DNA from: Caprella mutica | Lineage: Eukaryota > Arthropoda > Malacostraca > Amphipoda > Caprellidae | Assembly (NCBI GenBank): GCA_947561585.1 | Contig: CANNZV010000339.1 | Coordinates: 248,001-312,000, forward strand | Direction of reading: 5' to 3' | DNA: 64,000 bases | In this document: in pieces, positions 1 to 11,997 of the stretch | Layout of the letters: each line of letters begins with the position of its first letter | How positions within the stretch are numbered: the stretch's first letter is position 1 | Notes under the pieces: generated by a model | The model's database searches: none | What the model was told of the DNA's origin: nothing | The model's input: only the letters and a program-made list of their open reading frames with translations | Program-made: the position numbers and the translations under genes

Positions 1-782
1 ATCATGGATACAGAAACCAATCTATGCCTCATGGATACAGTTCATATTTCTATCTTGAATACTTCGTATAGTTTTTACATCATTATCGAATAATATCATT
101 AATATTTTATTAACTCGAATAATGAAAGTACTTAATTTTGAAGATAGTTCATAATAACTATTATTATTAATGCATCTACATATGTATTCAATCATAGTAA
201 AATAACTAACTACAATATTGCTATACTATTACAAAGTAATATATAAATACGACTATTCGCTCGTTCTTTCTTTCTGTGTAGCGCTATTATGCGAGCACGA
301 ACTACATATCCTGCGTACGGATGAGTAAATTTAATATAATAAATGTAAGCGATACACCTTTAAGTTCTTACGGAGAATGGAGTCGAACAGGAAGATGAAT
401 GGTGAATAGGAGATGAATGGTGAATAGGAGATGAAACAAATAGAAGATGAAACAAATAGAAGGTAAAACAAATAGACTATTTCGTGACTGATCTTCAAGT
501 CTCTTTGATCAATAATTCACTCGGGTTGAATTATAATAAATAAACGTTTGAAGAAATAAAGTTAAAATGGTAAATCCATTTTGAACTTGAGATGGTATAT
601 TTTGGCTTGTAATGAAAACATTATCCTATCCTTTCGGTATATAATAACATTAGTATATCATTTATAAGGTAAAGTACCAATTTACACTAGGTTAACATTA
701 AAGAATGGCATAGACATTCCCGTCCTTTTTACCAATATATTTAGATACACTGTGCGTACCATAGTTATAATACATAGGAAAA
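1..782. other. AT-rich start of window
   Basis: No gene seen. A small local duplication (GATGAATGGTGAATAGGA twice, then AGATGAAACAAATAG copies) lies at about 393-475. Confidence 0.4.
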
Positions 783-974
783 GTTCTTAATTATCGGTCA
801 GAAGTACATCTTCGGTCATATAAGAAAAGACAATATAAAAATTGTTATTATCACACAGTGCTATCTAATACTTCTGCAAACCCGGGTTTGCAGAAGTATT
901 AGATAGCACTGTGTGATAATAAAAAAAAAATACTTATATGACCGAAGATGTAGTTCTGACCGATAATTAAGAAC
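783..974. mobile_element. Near-perfect palindromic MITE, family 1 (copy 1)
   Basis: The two arms are inverted copies over almost the whole length and meet at CCCGGG around 883/884. The arms differ mainly in a short A/T tract. The outer end reads TTAATTATCGGTCAG, followed by ACATCTTCGGTCATATAAG, and the same end occurs in four other places in this window. There is no ORF. It is a non-autonomous foldback transposon copy. Confidence 0.85.
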
Positions 975-1370
975 CCACCCTAGCTACCAACAGTAACTAT
1001 AAAAGTGGAAAGTATGTATAATAATTCAGAGAAGGGTTCAGTCTCACCATTCACTATAAAATCAAATAAAGAAAAGGAGGTAATATGTACTTACGTGACG
1101 TCATAGTAATCACTTGAACCAACTCACTGTGCCTGATTCATTGGCTGCCCACTCAAAAATTACCAACGACCGCTTTTGATCGGTGATTATAATATATGAA
1201 TCGACGATAATCCTATCGTAATTTGTTATACATTCAAGACATTCAGAGTCTGAAGTCTTTCGTCGGACATTCCGGAGGATAAAGTCAAATAATTATGATA
1301 TTTACCGATAAAAAATGATAAATATTTAACGTAATATTCTGAATGTCGCTACGCACTACTAAGATAGAAA

Positions 1371-1731
1371 TGATGAGTGTGGATATACAGTGATGAGTGT
1401 GGATATACAGTGATGAGTGTGGATATGCAGTGATGAGTGTGGATATACAGTGATGAATGTGGATATACAGTGATGAGTGTGGATATACAGTGATGAGTGT
1501 GGATATACAGTGATGAGTGTGGATATACAGTGATGAGTGTGGATATACAGTGATGAATGTGGATATACAGTGATGAGTGTGGATATACAGTGATGAGTGT
1601 GGATATACAGTGATGAGTGTGGATATACAGTGATGAGTGTGAATATACAGTGATGAGTGTGGATAAACAGTGATGAGTGTGGATATACAGTGATGAATGT
1701 GGATATACAGTGATGAGTGTGGATATACAGT
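1371..1731. repeat. Minisatellite, 20-bp unit, ~18 copies
   Basis: The unit GGATATACAGTGATGAGTGT repeats in perfect 20-bp register with only scattered substitutions (GAATGT, TATGCAG, GAATATA). The 149-aa minus-strand frame across it (TVYPHSSLYIHTHHC repeats) is a by-product of an array lacking stops. Confidence 0.97.
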
Positions 1732-1922
1732 CATTTTTACATTCAGTCCAACTGCAAGAAGTTCAGCAGATTTATGTCACGTCAATTAGTGCGTACTATC
1801 ACAGACAAAAGTCGTAGCGAATTAATTACAATGCATAGTAAACTAATGAAGTTGATTTCAGTTTACCAAAATTATTTGTATGATTTAATTGGAAAGAAAA
1901 ATAGTAAAAATTAACAAGATAG
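1732..1922. other. Short unique spacer between two minisatellites
   Basis: A 65-codon plus-strand frame covers it but starts inside the flanking array and matches nothing I recognise. I do not call it a gene. Confidence 0.4.
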
Positions 1923-2500
1923 TTATCTGATAGTACCTCATGCAGTTATATTTTCTCTGATAGTACATCATCACAGTGACTCTTTTCTCTGATAGTACAT
2001 CATCACAGTGACTCTTTTCTCTGATAGTACATCATCACAGTGACTCTTTTCTCTGATAGTACATCATCACAGTGACTCTTTTTTCTGATAGTACATCATC
2101 ACAGTGACTCTTTTCTCTGATAGTACATCATCACAGTGACTCTTTTCTCTGATAGTACATCATCACAGTGACTCTTTTCTCTGATAGTACATCATCACAG
2201 TGACTCTTTTCTCTGATAGTACATCATCACAGTGACTCTTTTCTCTGATAGTACATCATCACAGTGACTCTTTTCTCTGATAGTACATCATCACAGTAAC
2301 TCTTTTCTCTGATAGTACATCATCACAGTGACTCTTTTCTCTTATAGTACATCATCACAGTGACTCTTTTCTCTGATAGTACATCATCACAGTGACTCTT
2401 TTCTCTTATAGTACATCATCACAGTGACTCTTTTCTCTGATAGTACATCATCACAGTGACTCTTTTCTCTGATAGTACATCATCACAGTGACTCTTTTCT
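1923..2500. repeat. Minisatellite, 32-bp unit, ~18 copies
   Basis: The unit contains CTGATAGTAC, CATCATCACAGTGA and CTCTTTT. Copies are very uniform (occasional CTTATAG or CAGTAAC); the first copy at 1923 is degenerate. Confidence 0.97.
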
Positions 2501-2994
2501 ACAACAAATGATGATATACTAACTTCATTAATCCAAGAAATGCACAACCAAAAACACAATATATATTAAAATATTATTTCGAGTTTAATTATAAATTGCA
2601 ACGTATTTAAGCTAAACAATAACAAATACAGTATATTCTAAAGTATTTAATTGAGTAACGGAATGTGTACAGTGTCGATAATTGAGTAATTCCCCTGCAT
2701 ATAACTTTATCATAAAATCTTAGCAAGTTAATATATATTGAGTTATTAATTCACAGTGCATTTAATGTATTCCACTCATGTAGCCGTTAGAATTTTCTAG
2801 CCTCATTATTTTGACTGTAAAAGAAACTAGTGATGGGATGTTGAGTGCGTACTTGATATAGTGAGAAAATGTTAAATTTATTAGAAGTAACCTTTGTACT
2901 ATAATATATAGACTTATTATGCTAAACTTATTAGCTATGTTAGTATTAGATATGGATTTAGAAGCTGAGATGTGTCTGGGACTATATCATTTTA

Positions 2995-3262
2995 GCTAAT
3001 TGTATCTTAAATTAATTGTGTCTTAAATTAATTGTGTCTTAAATTAATTGTATCTTGAATTAATTGTATCTGAAATTAATTGTATACTAAATTAATTTTA
3101 TCTAGAATTAATTTTATCTAAAATTAATTTTATCTAAAATTAATTTTATCTAAAATTAATTTTATCTAAAATTAATTTTATCTAAAATTAATTTTATCTA
3201 AAATTAATTTTATCTAAAATTAATTGTATCTTAAATTAATTATTTCTCAAATCAATTGTATC
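2995..3262. repeat. Minisatellite, 17-bp unit, ~16 copies
   Basis: The unit AATTAATTGTATCTTAA grades into TTAATTTTATCTAAAAT in the middle. Each copy contains the homeodomain-type core TTAATT, though this may only reflect AT content. Confidence 0.92.
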
Positions 3263-4133
3263 AGGGATTAAATCACTATATTGCATATAGCTTAGAGTAT
3301 TAATTATTACTCAATTTAATATATATTAAAAAGACCATTATTAAAATTATTAACTGACGTATTCAACATCGCAATATACTTAGACTGTACGGTGCATGAA
3401 TATTAAAAATACTTTGTATTCAATTTAACGTATTTATCTTATTAATAAATATACGAATTAGAGCTACAAAAATTTCAGTGGACTAACCTGTAAACAACAA
3501 GTTAGATTTTAATTAATGGTACCGTTACTTCTTCACCAGTTAAAGGTAGGCCTGACTTGGAAGAAGCCTTAGGTAATCACTAGTATTTACCAGAGGAAAC
3601 ATTTCTAGTGTTAATGTGCATGCAATAATCAATATATCGACAGACTTACCAGCGAGAAGTAGCTACGGAAAAGCGTCTTGTAATTCACTCACAATAAAAA
3701 GCAACTGCACTTTCCTAGGGACAACAAAATGAATATTATACTAAACAGGTGATACTTAATTATCATTTAGTAGGATATTGTATTTAAGGGGTTTGTGTAG
3801 CGGGTCGTAGCACCCGAATGGTACGTGACATTTAGGCGCTCAACTCACCAGCCACCCCTAATTACAATACCAACCACAGTAACTAAACAAAAAATTAACT
3901 ACCGCCCAAACTACGTAACTAAATGGCAAATGAAACTAAGGACACTCTTTCACAGACGGAATACATCAGTAGATTAATAAATCAGATACACTTGTGTGTT
4001 ATTAGCAACACCGGGTAGACACCAGTAGAGACAGGAGAGGCACAGCACCTACACACCTCCCTACGACACTCTCTAAAGTAAACTGTCTGGCAATCAGCTG
4101 ACTGCAGACTGCTACTCAACTGGTTAATTCTTC
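3263..4133. other. Unique region, no gene supported
   Basis: No ORF. 3790-4110 is less AT-biased (GGGTCGTAGCACCCGAATGG) but has no recognisable content. Confidence 0.4.
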
Positions 4134-4302
4134 CTCTGCTTGGTATTCTTTCTAGCTCTGCTTGGTATTCTTTCTAGCTCTGCTTGGTATTCCTTCTAGC
4201 TCTGCTTGGTATTCTTTCTCGTTCTGCTTGGTATTCTTTTATCTTCGCTTGGTATTCTTCCTAGCTCTGCTTGGTATTCTTTTTAGTTGTGCTTGGTATT
4301 CA
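4134..4302. repeat. Minisatellite, 22-bp unit, ~8 copies
   Basis: The core TCTGCTTGGTATTCTTTCTA recurs every 22 bp. The 85-aa frame beginning at 4162 is a translation of this array plus flank, not a gene. Confidence 0.92.
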
Positions 4303-4419
4303 GGCCAGGGTCTGCCTGAGGCAAGTACTCCAAGCAATGTAGGTACTTTTGTTGCTTTGAACTTTACTGAACATTCTGTCAGTATCACACTGAGTGCTTT
4401 ACAGTTAGACTGTAGGTAG

Positions 4420-4674
4420 GGTAAGTTACGAATTATCGGTCAGTTTCACATCTTCGGTCATAAATGTAAAAAATGATATAATTATTTTATATTATTAGTT
4501 TTCATTATTATTAAATATTAAAAATTATACCGTCAATTTTTATTTAAATAGGTATCCATGATACCTGGTGGTATCATTGATACCTATTAAATTTAAAATG
4601 TAATAATCAGTAATAAATATTTTTTTCATATATGACCGAAAATTTGAAACAGACCAATAATTCGTAATTTACTC
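4420..4674. mobile_element. Palindromic MITE, family 1 (copy 2)
   Basis: Inverted ends read GTAAGTTACGAATTATCGGT on the left and ACCAATAATTCGTAATTTAC on the right. The centre is a different foldback (GTATCCATGATACC facing GGTATCATTGATACC) from copies 1 and 4, so the family has at least two core types. Confidence 0.75.
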
Positions 4675-5642
4675 TATGCCAATTTTTACATTGAAAATCA
4701 GTAAAATATTTTTACATGATATTAGGAATGAATTAGAATTTAAACTCTTATACGTTCAAAATGATATTTATGCGTGATATTAGTTTTGTAATCGTTGGAT
4801 GTGGATCGAATTACATATATTACCATTCTGACCTAGCTTTTAAGTTGCATGCTCTTTTAAATAAATGATACATGTTAAAACTATTCTTATTAACTAAACA
4901 ATAGAGAAAATGTGTATAATAACAATATAATAAATATAACAATACAAAGTATCACGATTGAAACGCTTATTTTCAAGGATAGGAGTAGTTGAATAAATGA
5001 TAAAAATAGAGCTGTTTATTATGTATGATTATATATCTAATTATTTGCCCTTATTACTTTCTTCTCCTTTTAAAACTCATATAATTAATTATCAAAAACT
5101 GTTACTAAAGAATGAAAAGTAAATAATACAAATTTTTTAGAGCATTGACAAATATCAAAATCCGTTCAGAAACTTTTAATTATTTTATTAAAGTTACCAG
5201 TTAAAATTGAATTAAATTATTAAAGTTATATATTTTTTTCATATAAATCATTATTTAAAAACAGTCATAGCTGAAGAACACATGATCTACTAATTCAATC
5301 GTTTGTAACCATAACAATGTTATTGTTATGGACTAAGAGAACTAAGTGTGCCTCATTGTTTACAAATATCACTGCACTTTAACTAATACAAAATGCACTT
5401 GCATGCATTGTACTAAACAGCTGAGAAGTGCATAGCCTTGCAGTGCTTTTCTTTTCAGTATAATTTAAAGTTATTATTATTTTATTAAACGCTTAGTAAA
5501 CTTTTAGTAATTAATATTTTCTTTAAACTGAAATTATTTACTGAAATTGTATAATTAGTTTTATTACTTTTTTTTTTTTTATATTTTATTAGTTATATTT
5601 GATATTTAGTTTTATTACGTAATATGTACTGGTAAGCCATGG
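4675..5642. other. AT-rich region, no gene supported
   Basis: No ORF, RNA or array recognised before the inverted end of the 3.3-kb element. Confidence 0.4.
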
Positions 5643-5644
5643 TA

Positions 5645-5905
5645 CAATGTGTCAAAAAAAAGGAAACCAAACTTTAAATTAGTATTTTTCAATAACTATT
5701 GAAGGTACAGTTTTCTTTCAAGCTTGTTTGTTAATTGAAACGTTCTCCATCTACAAATTTACATCAAATTAATTCATTTTGTTAATATCATAACAATTTT
5801 ATTGATGGGTGGTGAAAATGGCTTCGCGCAAATGGTCAGAAAACGGACAATGAAATAAGTTTAAAAGTTGAATATATCTTTATTAGACAACGACCCCATT
5901 AATGA
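5645..5905 (+). repeat. Left long inverted repeat of the 3.3-kb element
   Basis: It pairs with 8650-8913. An 11-codon frame starting at 5818 (MASRKWSENG) ends in TGA. The same start is present in the opposite arm, so it could be the remnant of a transposase N-terminus. That is inference. Confidence 0.7.
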
Positions 5906-6911
5906 AACTGATTAAATACCAGTTATTATAGGCATTCAAATAACTATTCCTTTTATAAAATATTAAAAATAGGGAGAAATGTGTTTCAGTACAGAAAGGA
6001 ATTCACAAGTTTAAACTTTAACAAGGGTCGTTCAGGCCACCCCTACACGAAATATAAGTCAGAGTGATGATTTTATTTTCCACAGTGATAAAATCGGTCC
6101 AAGTTAAAATCAGGACGCTTTTTCGGTTGAGCTTATCGCCGAATGTTCTATTTAATTACTTATTAGTTCATATGAAATACGGATACAATTTAGTCCCTCA
6201 TGATAATATATTGTACAAAACGAACATATCTTTACAAAAACCAGTTAACGAATTTTCTACGGCGTGAAAATTCGTTTTGAAGAAGTTGATATCTGACTTT
6301 CATTTTTCGGGGTGGTAATGTTAGTCATGTTTAGTAATTGGATTGATTGAAGAATTTCAGATATTTAATGTATTTCTCCTAACAAAAACATTTCTATTTT
6401 CTAAAAGGAGTTGTTGAACAAAATTGATTTAGTCTTCAGATTGTACTGTACTCCTGCTACCTGAGCAACCTTTGTTAAAATTTGGAAAACGGAAGTGTTT
6501 CTGCCGGACTATCCCCCAATGTATTTTAATACAATTTACGATGATTTAATATTGCGAATTTTTATTCAATTTAAAAAAAATCGTTTGGACAAAAAAATCC
6601 GTTGCCACGAAATTTTATGCCGAAGTCTACCGTCGCAAAAACCAGACCTTCTTATAGATCTATTCTTTTTCTCACTTTAATATCATTGTTGCATGGGAAT
6701 AGGTCACTAGTTGACTGGAAATAGGTCACCAGTCCACCAACTCCTTGTTTGAACCCGTTTTGTCTCAGTTACTCATTCGATAATTTGTTTCATTGGAGAA
6801 TTTTGAGAAAATGTACGAGATTATATCTAAATCGTTCTCAAACCTGACAACCTATAAAGTCTTGATTTAAAAATTTCTACAGTCTAACCTACGTATGTAT
6901 TTTTAGGTAGC
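5906..6911. other. Interior of the 3.3-kb element, left part
   Basis: AT-rich. Two short plus frames (6064-6267, 67 aa; 6495-6680, 61 aa) have no recognisable motif. If the element once encoded a transposase, this is where remnants could lie, but I cannot identify any. Confidence 0.35.
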
Positions 6912-6915
6912 CGGT

Positions 6916-7126
6916 AAATTGCTCGAAAACAATTGCTCGAAAGACAATTGCTCGAAAACAATTGCTCGAAAAACAATTGCTCGAATGAACAATTGCTCGA
7001 AAGAACAATTGCTCGAAAGACAATTGCTCGAAAAACAATTGCTCGAACGAACAATTGCTCGAATGAACAATTGCTCGAATTAACAAATTGCTCGAATGAA
7101 CAAAATTGCTCGAATTATAAAATTGC
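6916..7126 (+). repeat. Left arm array of AATTGCTCGAAAAAC, ~13 copies
   Basis: The 14-17-bp unit AATTGCTCGAA(A/T)GAAC repeats with small length variation. The invariant core is CAATTGCTCGAA, which includes the palindrome CAATTG. Confidence 0.95.
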
Positions 7127-7666
7127 ACAGTTTTCGATTTTATAAAAGTCAGTTATTCATGAAGTGGAGCTGCACCTAACAATCCTTGTTTCTTTTCAGT
7201 AATTGATCATTAATCATTCTATAAATGATTTCAATTATTACTCATTCTGCATTTTTTTTTTAAACTGTTTGGGCCATCTCGAATGTAACATGTGAATTGG
7301 AATCATGTGGAGAATCAGTACTATTCATGTTTTTCATAAAACCTGAAAATTTATTTATTACTAGCCTATCTGCATGTGGTACCTCAATAGGTGAAATAAC
7401 TCAAAGTTATGGCAGAGTCTTAATAAATCTACAAAAAAAATTCGGGTTTTATGATAAAAAAAAAACGTGAATAGTAGTGATTCGCCACATGATTCCAATT
7501 CACATGTTACATACGAGATGACACAAGCGGTCTAAAAAAAGATTATGCACAATGAGTAATAATTAATATCATTTATAGAATGATTAATGAGCATTTACTA
7601 AAAAGAAACAAGGATTGTTAGGTGCAGCTCCACTTCATGAATAACTGACTTTCATAAAATCGAAAA

Positions 7667-7886
7667 CTGTGTAATTTTATAATTCGAGCAATTTTGTTCA
7701 TTCGAGCAATTTGAAAATTCGAGCAATTGTTCATTCGAGCAATTGTTCGTTCGAGCAATTGTTTTTTCGAGCAATTGTTTTTTCGAGCAATTGTTCTTTC
7801 GAGCAATTGTTCATTCGAGCAATTGTTTTTTCGAGCAACTGTTTTCGAGCATTGTCTTTTCGAGCAATTGTTTTCGAGCAATTTAC
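7667..7886 (-). repeat. Right arm array of the same ~15-bp unit, inverted
   Basis: TTCGAGCAATTGTT repeats about 14 times and mirrors the left array. Frames of 101 and 61 aa across it are artefacts. Confidence 0.95.
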
Positions 7887-7888
7887 CT

Positions 7889-8649
7889 AGAACCGTATTT
7901 TTATAATAATGGTTTAAAACCATTGTAAGTTCTTTAAGGTATAAATATTAAATATGCATATAAAAAGAGGCCAATATTAAGTGTAATAAAAATTTATAGT
8001 AGGGTTATTAATTTTGTGATATATTAATTGTTAAAATTAATGAAATACAATTAAACTTATTAGTGCACTGGAAAAGCATAAATTTAAACGAGTAGTTCAT
8101 AGATCGCAATTTTTTATGATAGCTGGCAAAGAAAATATTAAATTCACGATATGTATAACTACAGAGCTTGGAATAACAAAACCAATCGTAGCTGCTTTGA
8201 GAATCTTGCGACATTTGGCAATCCCATCCATAAATTATATGCGAATTTACAAAGGTACAGTCTTAAAGTCAAAACATCCAATATAGACCATACGGAAATC
8301 AAAGCTAAAAATAAGACTGTATCACTATTAGTCTGTTAATAAAATGTGTCTTCTATTGATATATGGTTTGTTTTATCTAATTATACCTTAATAGCCCAAT
8401 ATACTGATATATTATTCGACGGAGAAAAGTTCGGGGAAAAGACTGATGGGGTTTAGTCTGACGGGTAAAAGTCCTAGCGGGGAAAGACCGGTGGGGAAAA
8501 GTCTGACGGGGAAAAGTCTTCTTGCCTAAAATGTAAACTTGTGTCTTCCTTTTTGTACTCAAACACATTTCACCGGATCGGCAGTATTTTTTTAAAAGGA
8601 ATAGTTATTTGAATTATTTTTAAAACATTGGTATAAATCCATTTTTTTG
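7889..8649. other. Interior of the 3.3-kb element, right part
   Basis: No recognised gene. Overlapping 62-68-aa frames on both strands (8008-8339) have no motif I know. A short degenerate repeat array follows at 8415-8525. Confidence 0.35.
8415..8525. repeat. Degenerate array of GGGGAAAAGTCTGACG-like units
   Basis: About six imperfect copies, 15-18 bp, of GGGGAAAAGTCTGACG. It is G-rich against an AT-rich background. Confidence 0.7.
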
Positions 8650-8913
8650 AAGGTGGTTGTTGTCTAATAAAGATATTTTATGTTTGAACTTACTTCATTT
8701 TCCGTTTTCTGACCATTTGCGCGAAGTCATTTCCAACACTTATTGTAAAAATCGTTATAATATTCACAAAAATGAATGAAAAATTATGAAAATTGAACTG
8801 TGGATGGAGAAGCGCTCCATAGAAAAAATGGTACTTGAAAGAAAACTGTACCTTCAATTGTTGTTGAAATATACTAATATATATTTGGGATCCGTTTTAA
8901 TGGGGACACCCTG
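8650..8913 (-). repeat. Right long inverted repeat of the 3.3-kb element
   Basis: This is the reverse complement of the left arm over about 260 bp with moderate divergence, including the shared TGACCATTTGCGCGAAG and the shared CTTCAAT/TGAAGGTACAGTTTTC segment. Confidence 0.7.
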
Positions 8914-9383
8914 TATATTATAATTAGTATTATTCTTTATATTTTATAATTAGTTTTAAAATTAACACTAAAATAGTTATAAAATGGATAACGATATTAA
9001 CACATCTTTTTTGCAAAAGCGTACTTTGTACATAAAATGTAAACAGCATAATTATTTTATCAAATTCTTCATTATTATATTCAAATGATATTCTCTTCTA
9101 AAGCATTAATGAAAAATAATTGGTGAAAATTAATATTTTAATAAATATCGTAATTATTGGTAATAACTATAAAAAATCACTGTTCCGATTTCTTTCGCAA
9201 TTCATAATTTGTGGAGTCTAACACAATAAATAACAAAAAACATTAACCAAATAAAGAGTATATATTTCCATTATTTTAAAAGTAAACTTAGATAAAATGT
9301 AAGCAGTTTTACTGCAGTTTTAAGGCAGTTATTAACTTACCCACCCACCCTTCTTCTATATATATTTATATCAATCATATATT

Positions 9384-9420
9384 ACCTTCGCAGATTGCAG
9401 AAGGTTATATATATATGTAA
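9384..9420 (+). repeat. Possible end fragment of the half-site-rich repeat
   Basis: ACCTTCGCAGATTGCAGAAG resembles the end ACCTTCGCAGAATGCGGGAA of the copy at 59145. Only the end is present. Confidence 0.35.
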
Positions 9421-9892
9421 TATCAATAATATATTTGATTTATAATTATATAATATCAATAATTTATTATATTTAAAATCAATAATATCAATCCTTTATT
9501 TTATTTATTATCATATTTATAATATTAGTTCTATTTTACTATTACTCTTTCTTTAATTGAACATCATTTAACATTGATTTTCCTCACAATAAATAATGGC
9601 CACTATGCATAATATTACCGTACCTCATTACCATCAATTTAAGGCTTTATAACTATGTCTACCTAATACAGCATACGGTGATTATAACACCATATATGGT
9701 GAAACTATCCTCAGATGAGTATGTATCTTCTAATATGTGGGTCAAGCATACTTTTTATTATTTGTTATTGTGTTGTAGTATTAAATATTATTAAATTAGG
9801 AATGTAGTTTTTTTTCATGAATTCCATATTTTATTTCCTTGTTTGTATTAATTACCTTGTATCAATGTCATATACACTGATACAGTGGATCT

Positions 9893-10450
9893 AGGACAAC
9901 TGCCATGCGGACAACTGCCATGCGGACAACTGCCATGCGGACAACTTCCATGCGGACAACTGCCATGCGGACAAATGCCATGCGGACAAATAGCATGCGG
10001 ACAACTTCCATGCTGACAACTTTTATGCGGACAACTGCCATGCGGACAAATGCCATGCGGACAAATAGCATGCGGACAACTTCCATGCTGACAACTTCCA
10101 TGCGGACAACTGCCATGCGGACAAATGCCATGCGGACAAATAGCATGCGGACAACTTCCATGCTGACAACTTTTATGCGGACAAATGCCATGCGGACAAC
10201 TTTTATGCGGACAAATGCCATGCGGACAACTGACATGCGGACAACTGCTATGCGGACAACTTCCATGCAGACAACTTCCATGCGGACAACTTCCATGCAG
10301 ACAACTTCCATGCGGACAACTGCCATGCGAACAACTTAAATGCTGACAACTGTCATGCGGACAACTGCCATGAGAACAACTTAATTGCTGACAACTGTCA
10401 TGCGGACAACTGCCATGCGGACAACTGCCATGCAACAAACCGCCATGCTG
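9893..10450. repeat. Minisatellite, 15-bp unit, ~37 copies
   Basis: The unit TGCCATGCGGACAAC has regular variants (TTCC, TAGC, TTTT, ATGCTGAC). Because 15 is a multiple of three and the unit lacks stops, three frames stay open for 144-196 codons; these are not genes. Copies of the CATGCTGACAACTT variant recur about every 75 bp, indicating a five-unit higher-order repeat in the left half. Confidence 0.97.
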
Positions 10451-11997
10451 TATTTTATAATTTTGTATTAGGTGATTCTTAATGCACTTGTAAACTTAAC
10501 TTTTCATGGATTTAATTTAATGTTAAGTATATTATTATTTTAACTTAACAATTTAGATTAATATGTAAATTATATAGTCCGAAATTGTGAATGAAGAAAC
10601 ATAAATATTAATACTGACGGTACATTCAGGAATAATTGTTGAAGTATACTAAATTTACTTCTTTGTCAAATCATACTATTTCCCATTTAACCCATTTAGC
10701 CCCTTAAACAATCTAATGGGTGAGAATAGTATACAAACACATGCTGAACAGATTACAATTTTCAGTGAGTGTGATTTTGCATCTTATTATTTAATCATTT
10801 TCCTCTGGTTCAATTGATGTTTAATGTTTTTTTTGTAAAAACTAACTTTTCTGCTAAATTCAGGATTAGAAACTTAAGTAGTAGTTATTTTATTTCTATG
10901 TTAACATTTCTCTCACAAAGATTACTTTACTAATTGGTAACTTTGAATTTGAATTAGTTTTTCTATCGTTTCTTTGTTTCCAGCTCACATTAATCACTAA
11001 TCAATGCATTACTAAAATAAATACATGCATAGTAAATTTGTTATTAAACTAGTAACAAATCAAAATTGTAATTAATCCACATATGCCCAGTGTTGCGTGA
11101 ACGCAACTTTACAGCTTATGTTTGTACCATTCTTTGTATTTTGAAATGTTAGAAAAGAAAGTTTTCCATCTCTAGAGTGTAATCTTTTTGTCAACCATTT
11201 GATTGTTTAAGGGGTTACACGTGAAAGAAAATGATTGTAACTTATAACTACATTTAGTATTAGGTACTTCAATATCATTTTTATGGTTCTTCATGCACAA
11301 TTTCGGACTATATCTACAATTAACATTTTCATCCTAAAGTTTCAGGTTAAAATAATAATAAAGTTCACTTAAAATTAAATCCATCAAAGTTTAAGTTTAG
11401 AAGTGCATTACAAAGAATGAGGTACAGTTTACATATTTGTATTGTTGATCTGAGAAAATAGTGAAGTTAGTCATTCCTTGTTAGCTTTTGGAAAAAAATC
11501 GGAAACAATTTTGTGGCCCATATAATGTAGTAATATATTACATTTTATTTTGAAACACAATTAAAAGTGATATTTCATTTATTATCACCTAACTATCATT
11601 ACTCTTTTTTAATTGTTTATGATTTCCTGTAGTTATTAATGAGTTTTTATAATTGTTAATGAGTATATTAATTTTACATATATTTTAAATTAGTCATCTG
11701 TAGATCTTCACCTACTGATTTCTTCGCATTTAATCGCCTGTAACAAAATTAATTAAGTGTCTAACTTTCGAGTTTGCTGAAACAAATTGGTAGACGTCTG
11801 ACCCTAAAAATAATTTTATACCTTAAGATATTTTATTATTATGCATAAAAGTTAACTCTTTTATTGCATCCAGAAAAGTTCACCAACTTAGGTATTAAAA
11901 ATTTCTGTGTTAAAATATAGTGCATTGCAAAAAAATATTCAGTAGTACATCGTCAGATTTTAATTAACATTTTTAAATTCTAATATAAATCATTATT
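10451..11997. other. AT-rich region, no gene supported
   Basis: Parts near 11880-11997 may be the downstream (3') tail of the dead retroelement at 12 kb, but no motif supports this. Confidence 0.35.

Larger units (their letters stand above)
6912..7888. mobile_element. Foldback-like element with repeat-bearing inverted arms
   Basis: The two halves are inverted copies around about 7395, with a loop of roughly 90 bp. From outside in, each arm has GGTAAATTGCTCG, about 13 tandem copies of a ~15-bp repeat, then a ~200-bp unique stretch (CATGAATAACTGACTTT on the right and its complement on the left, then GAATTGGAATCATGTG and its complement). Tandem short repeats at the tips of long inverted arms are the hallmark of Drosophila FB and Galileo-type elements. 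There is no coding sequence. It is nested in the 5645-8913 element. Confidence 0.75.
5645..8913. mobile_element. 3.3-kb DNA element with long terminal inverted repeats
   Basis: The left end (5645 to ~5905) and right end (~8650-8913) are inverted copies. Both contain GAAGGTACAGTTTTCTTTCA, CGCAAATGGTCAGAAAACGG and TATCTTTATTAGACAAC. The outer right end reads GGGGACACCCTG, and the left has the corresponding, mutated, GTGTC. TA dinucleotides flank both ends (5643-5644, 8914-8915), suggesting a TA target. Each inverted end has an ATG frame opening MASRKWSENG (left) or MTSRKWSENG (right). No intact transposase is seen inside. The interior carries a second palindromic element. Confidence 0.7.

Noticed and set aside
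6889..7928. ORFs of 61-101 codons rich in NNCSNEQLLERTIAR-type repeats
   Set aside because: Frame-open translations of the inverted arrays on the Foldback-like arms.
9848..10438. Overlapping ORFs of 144-196 codons on both strands
   Set aside because: They are translations of the 15-bp array; a period divisible by three with no stop word keeps several frames open.
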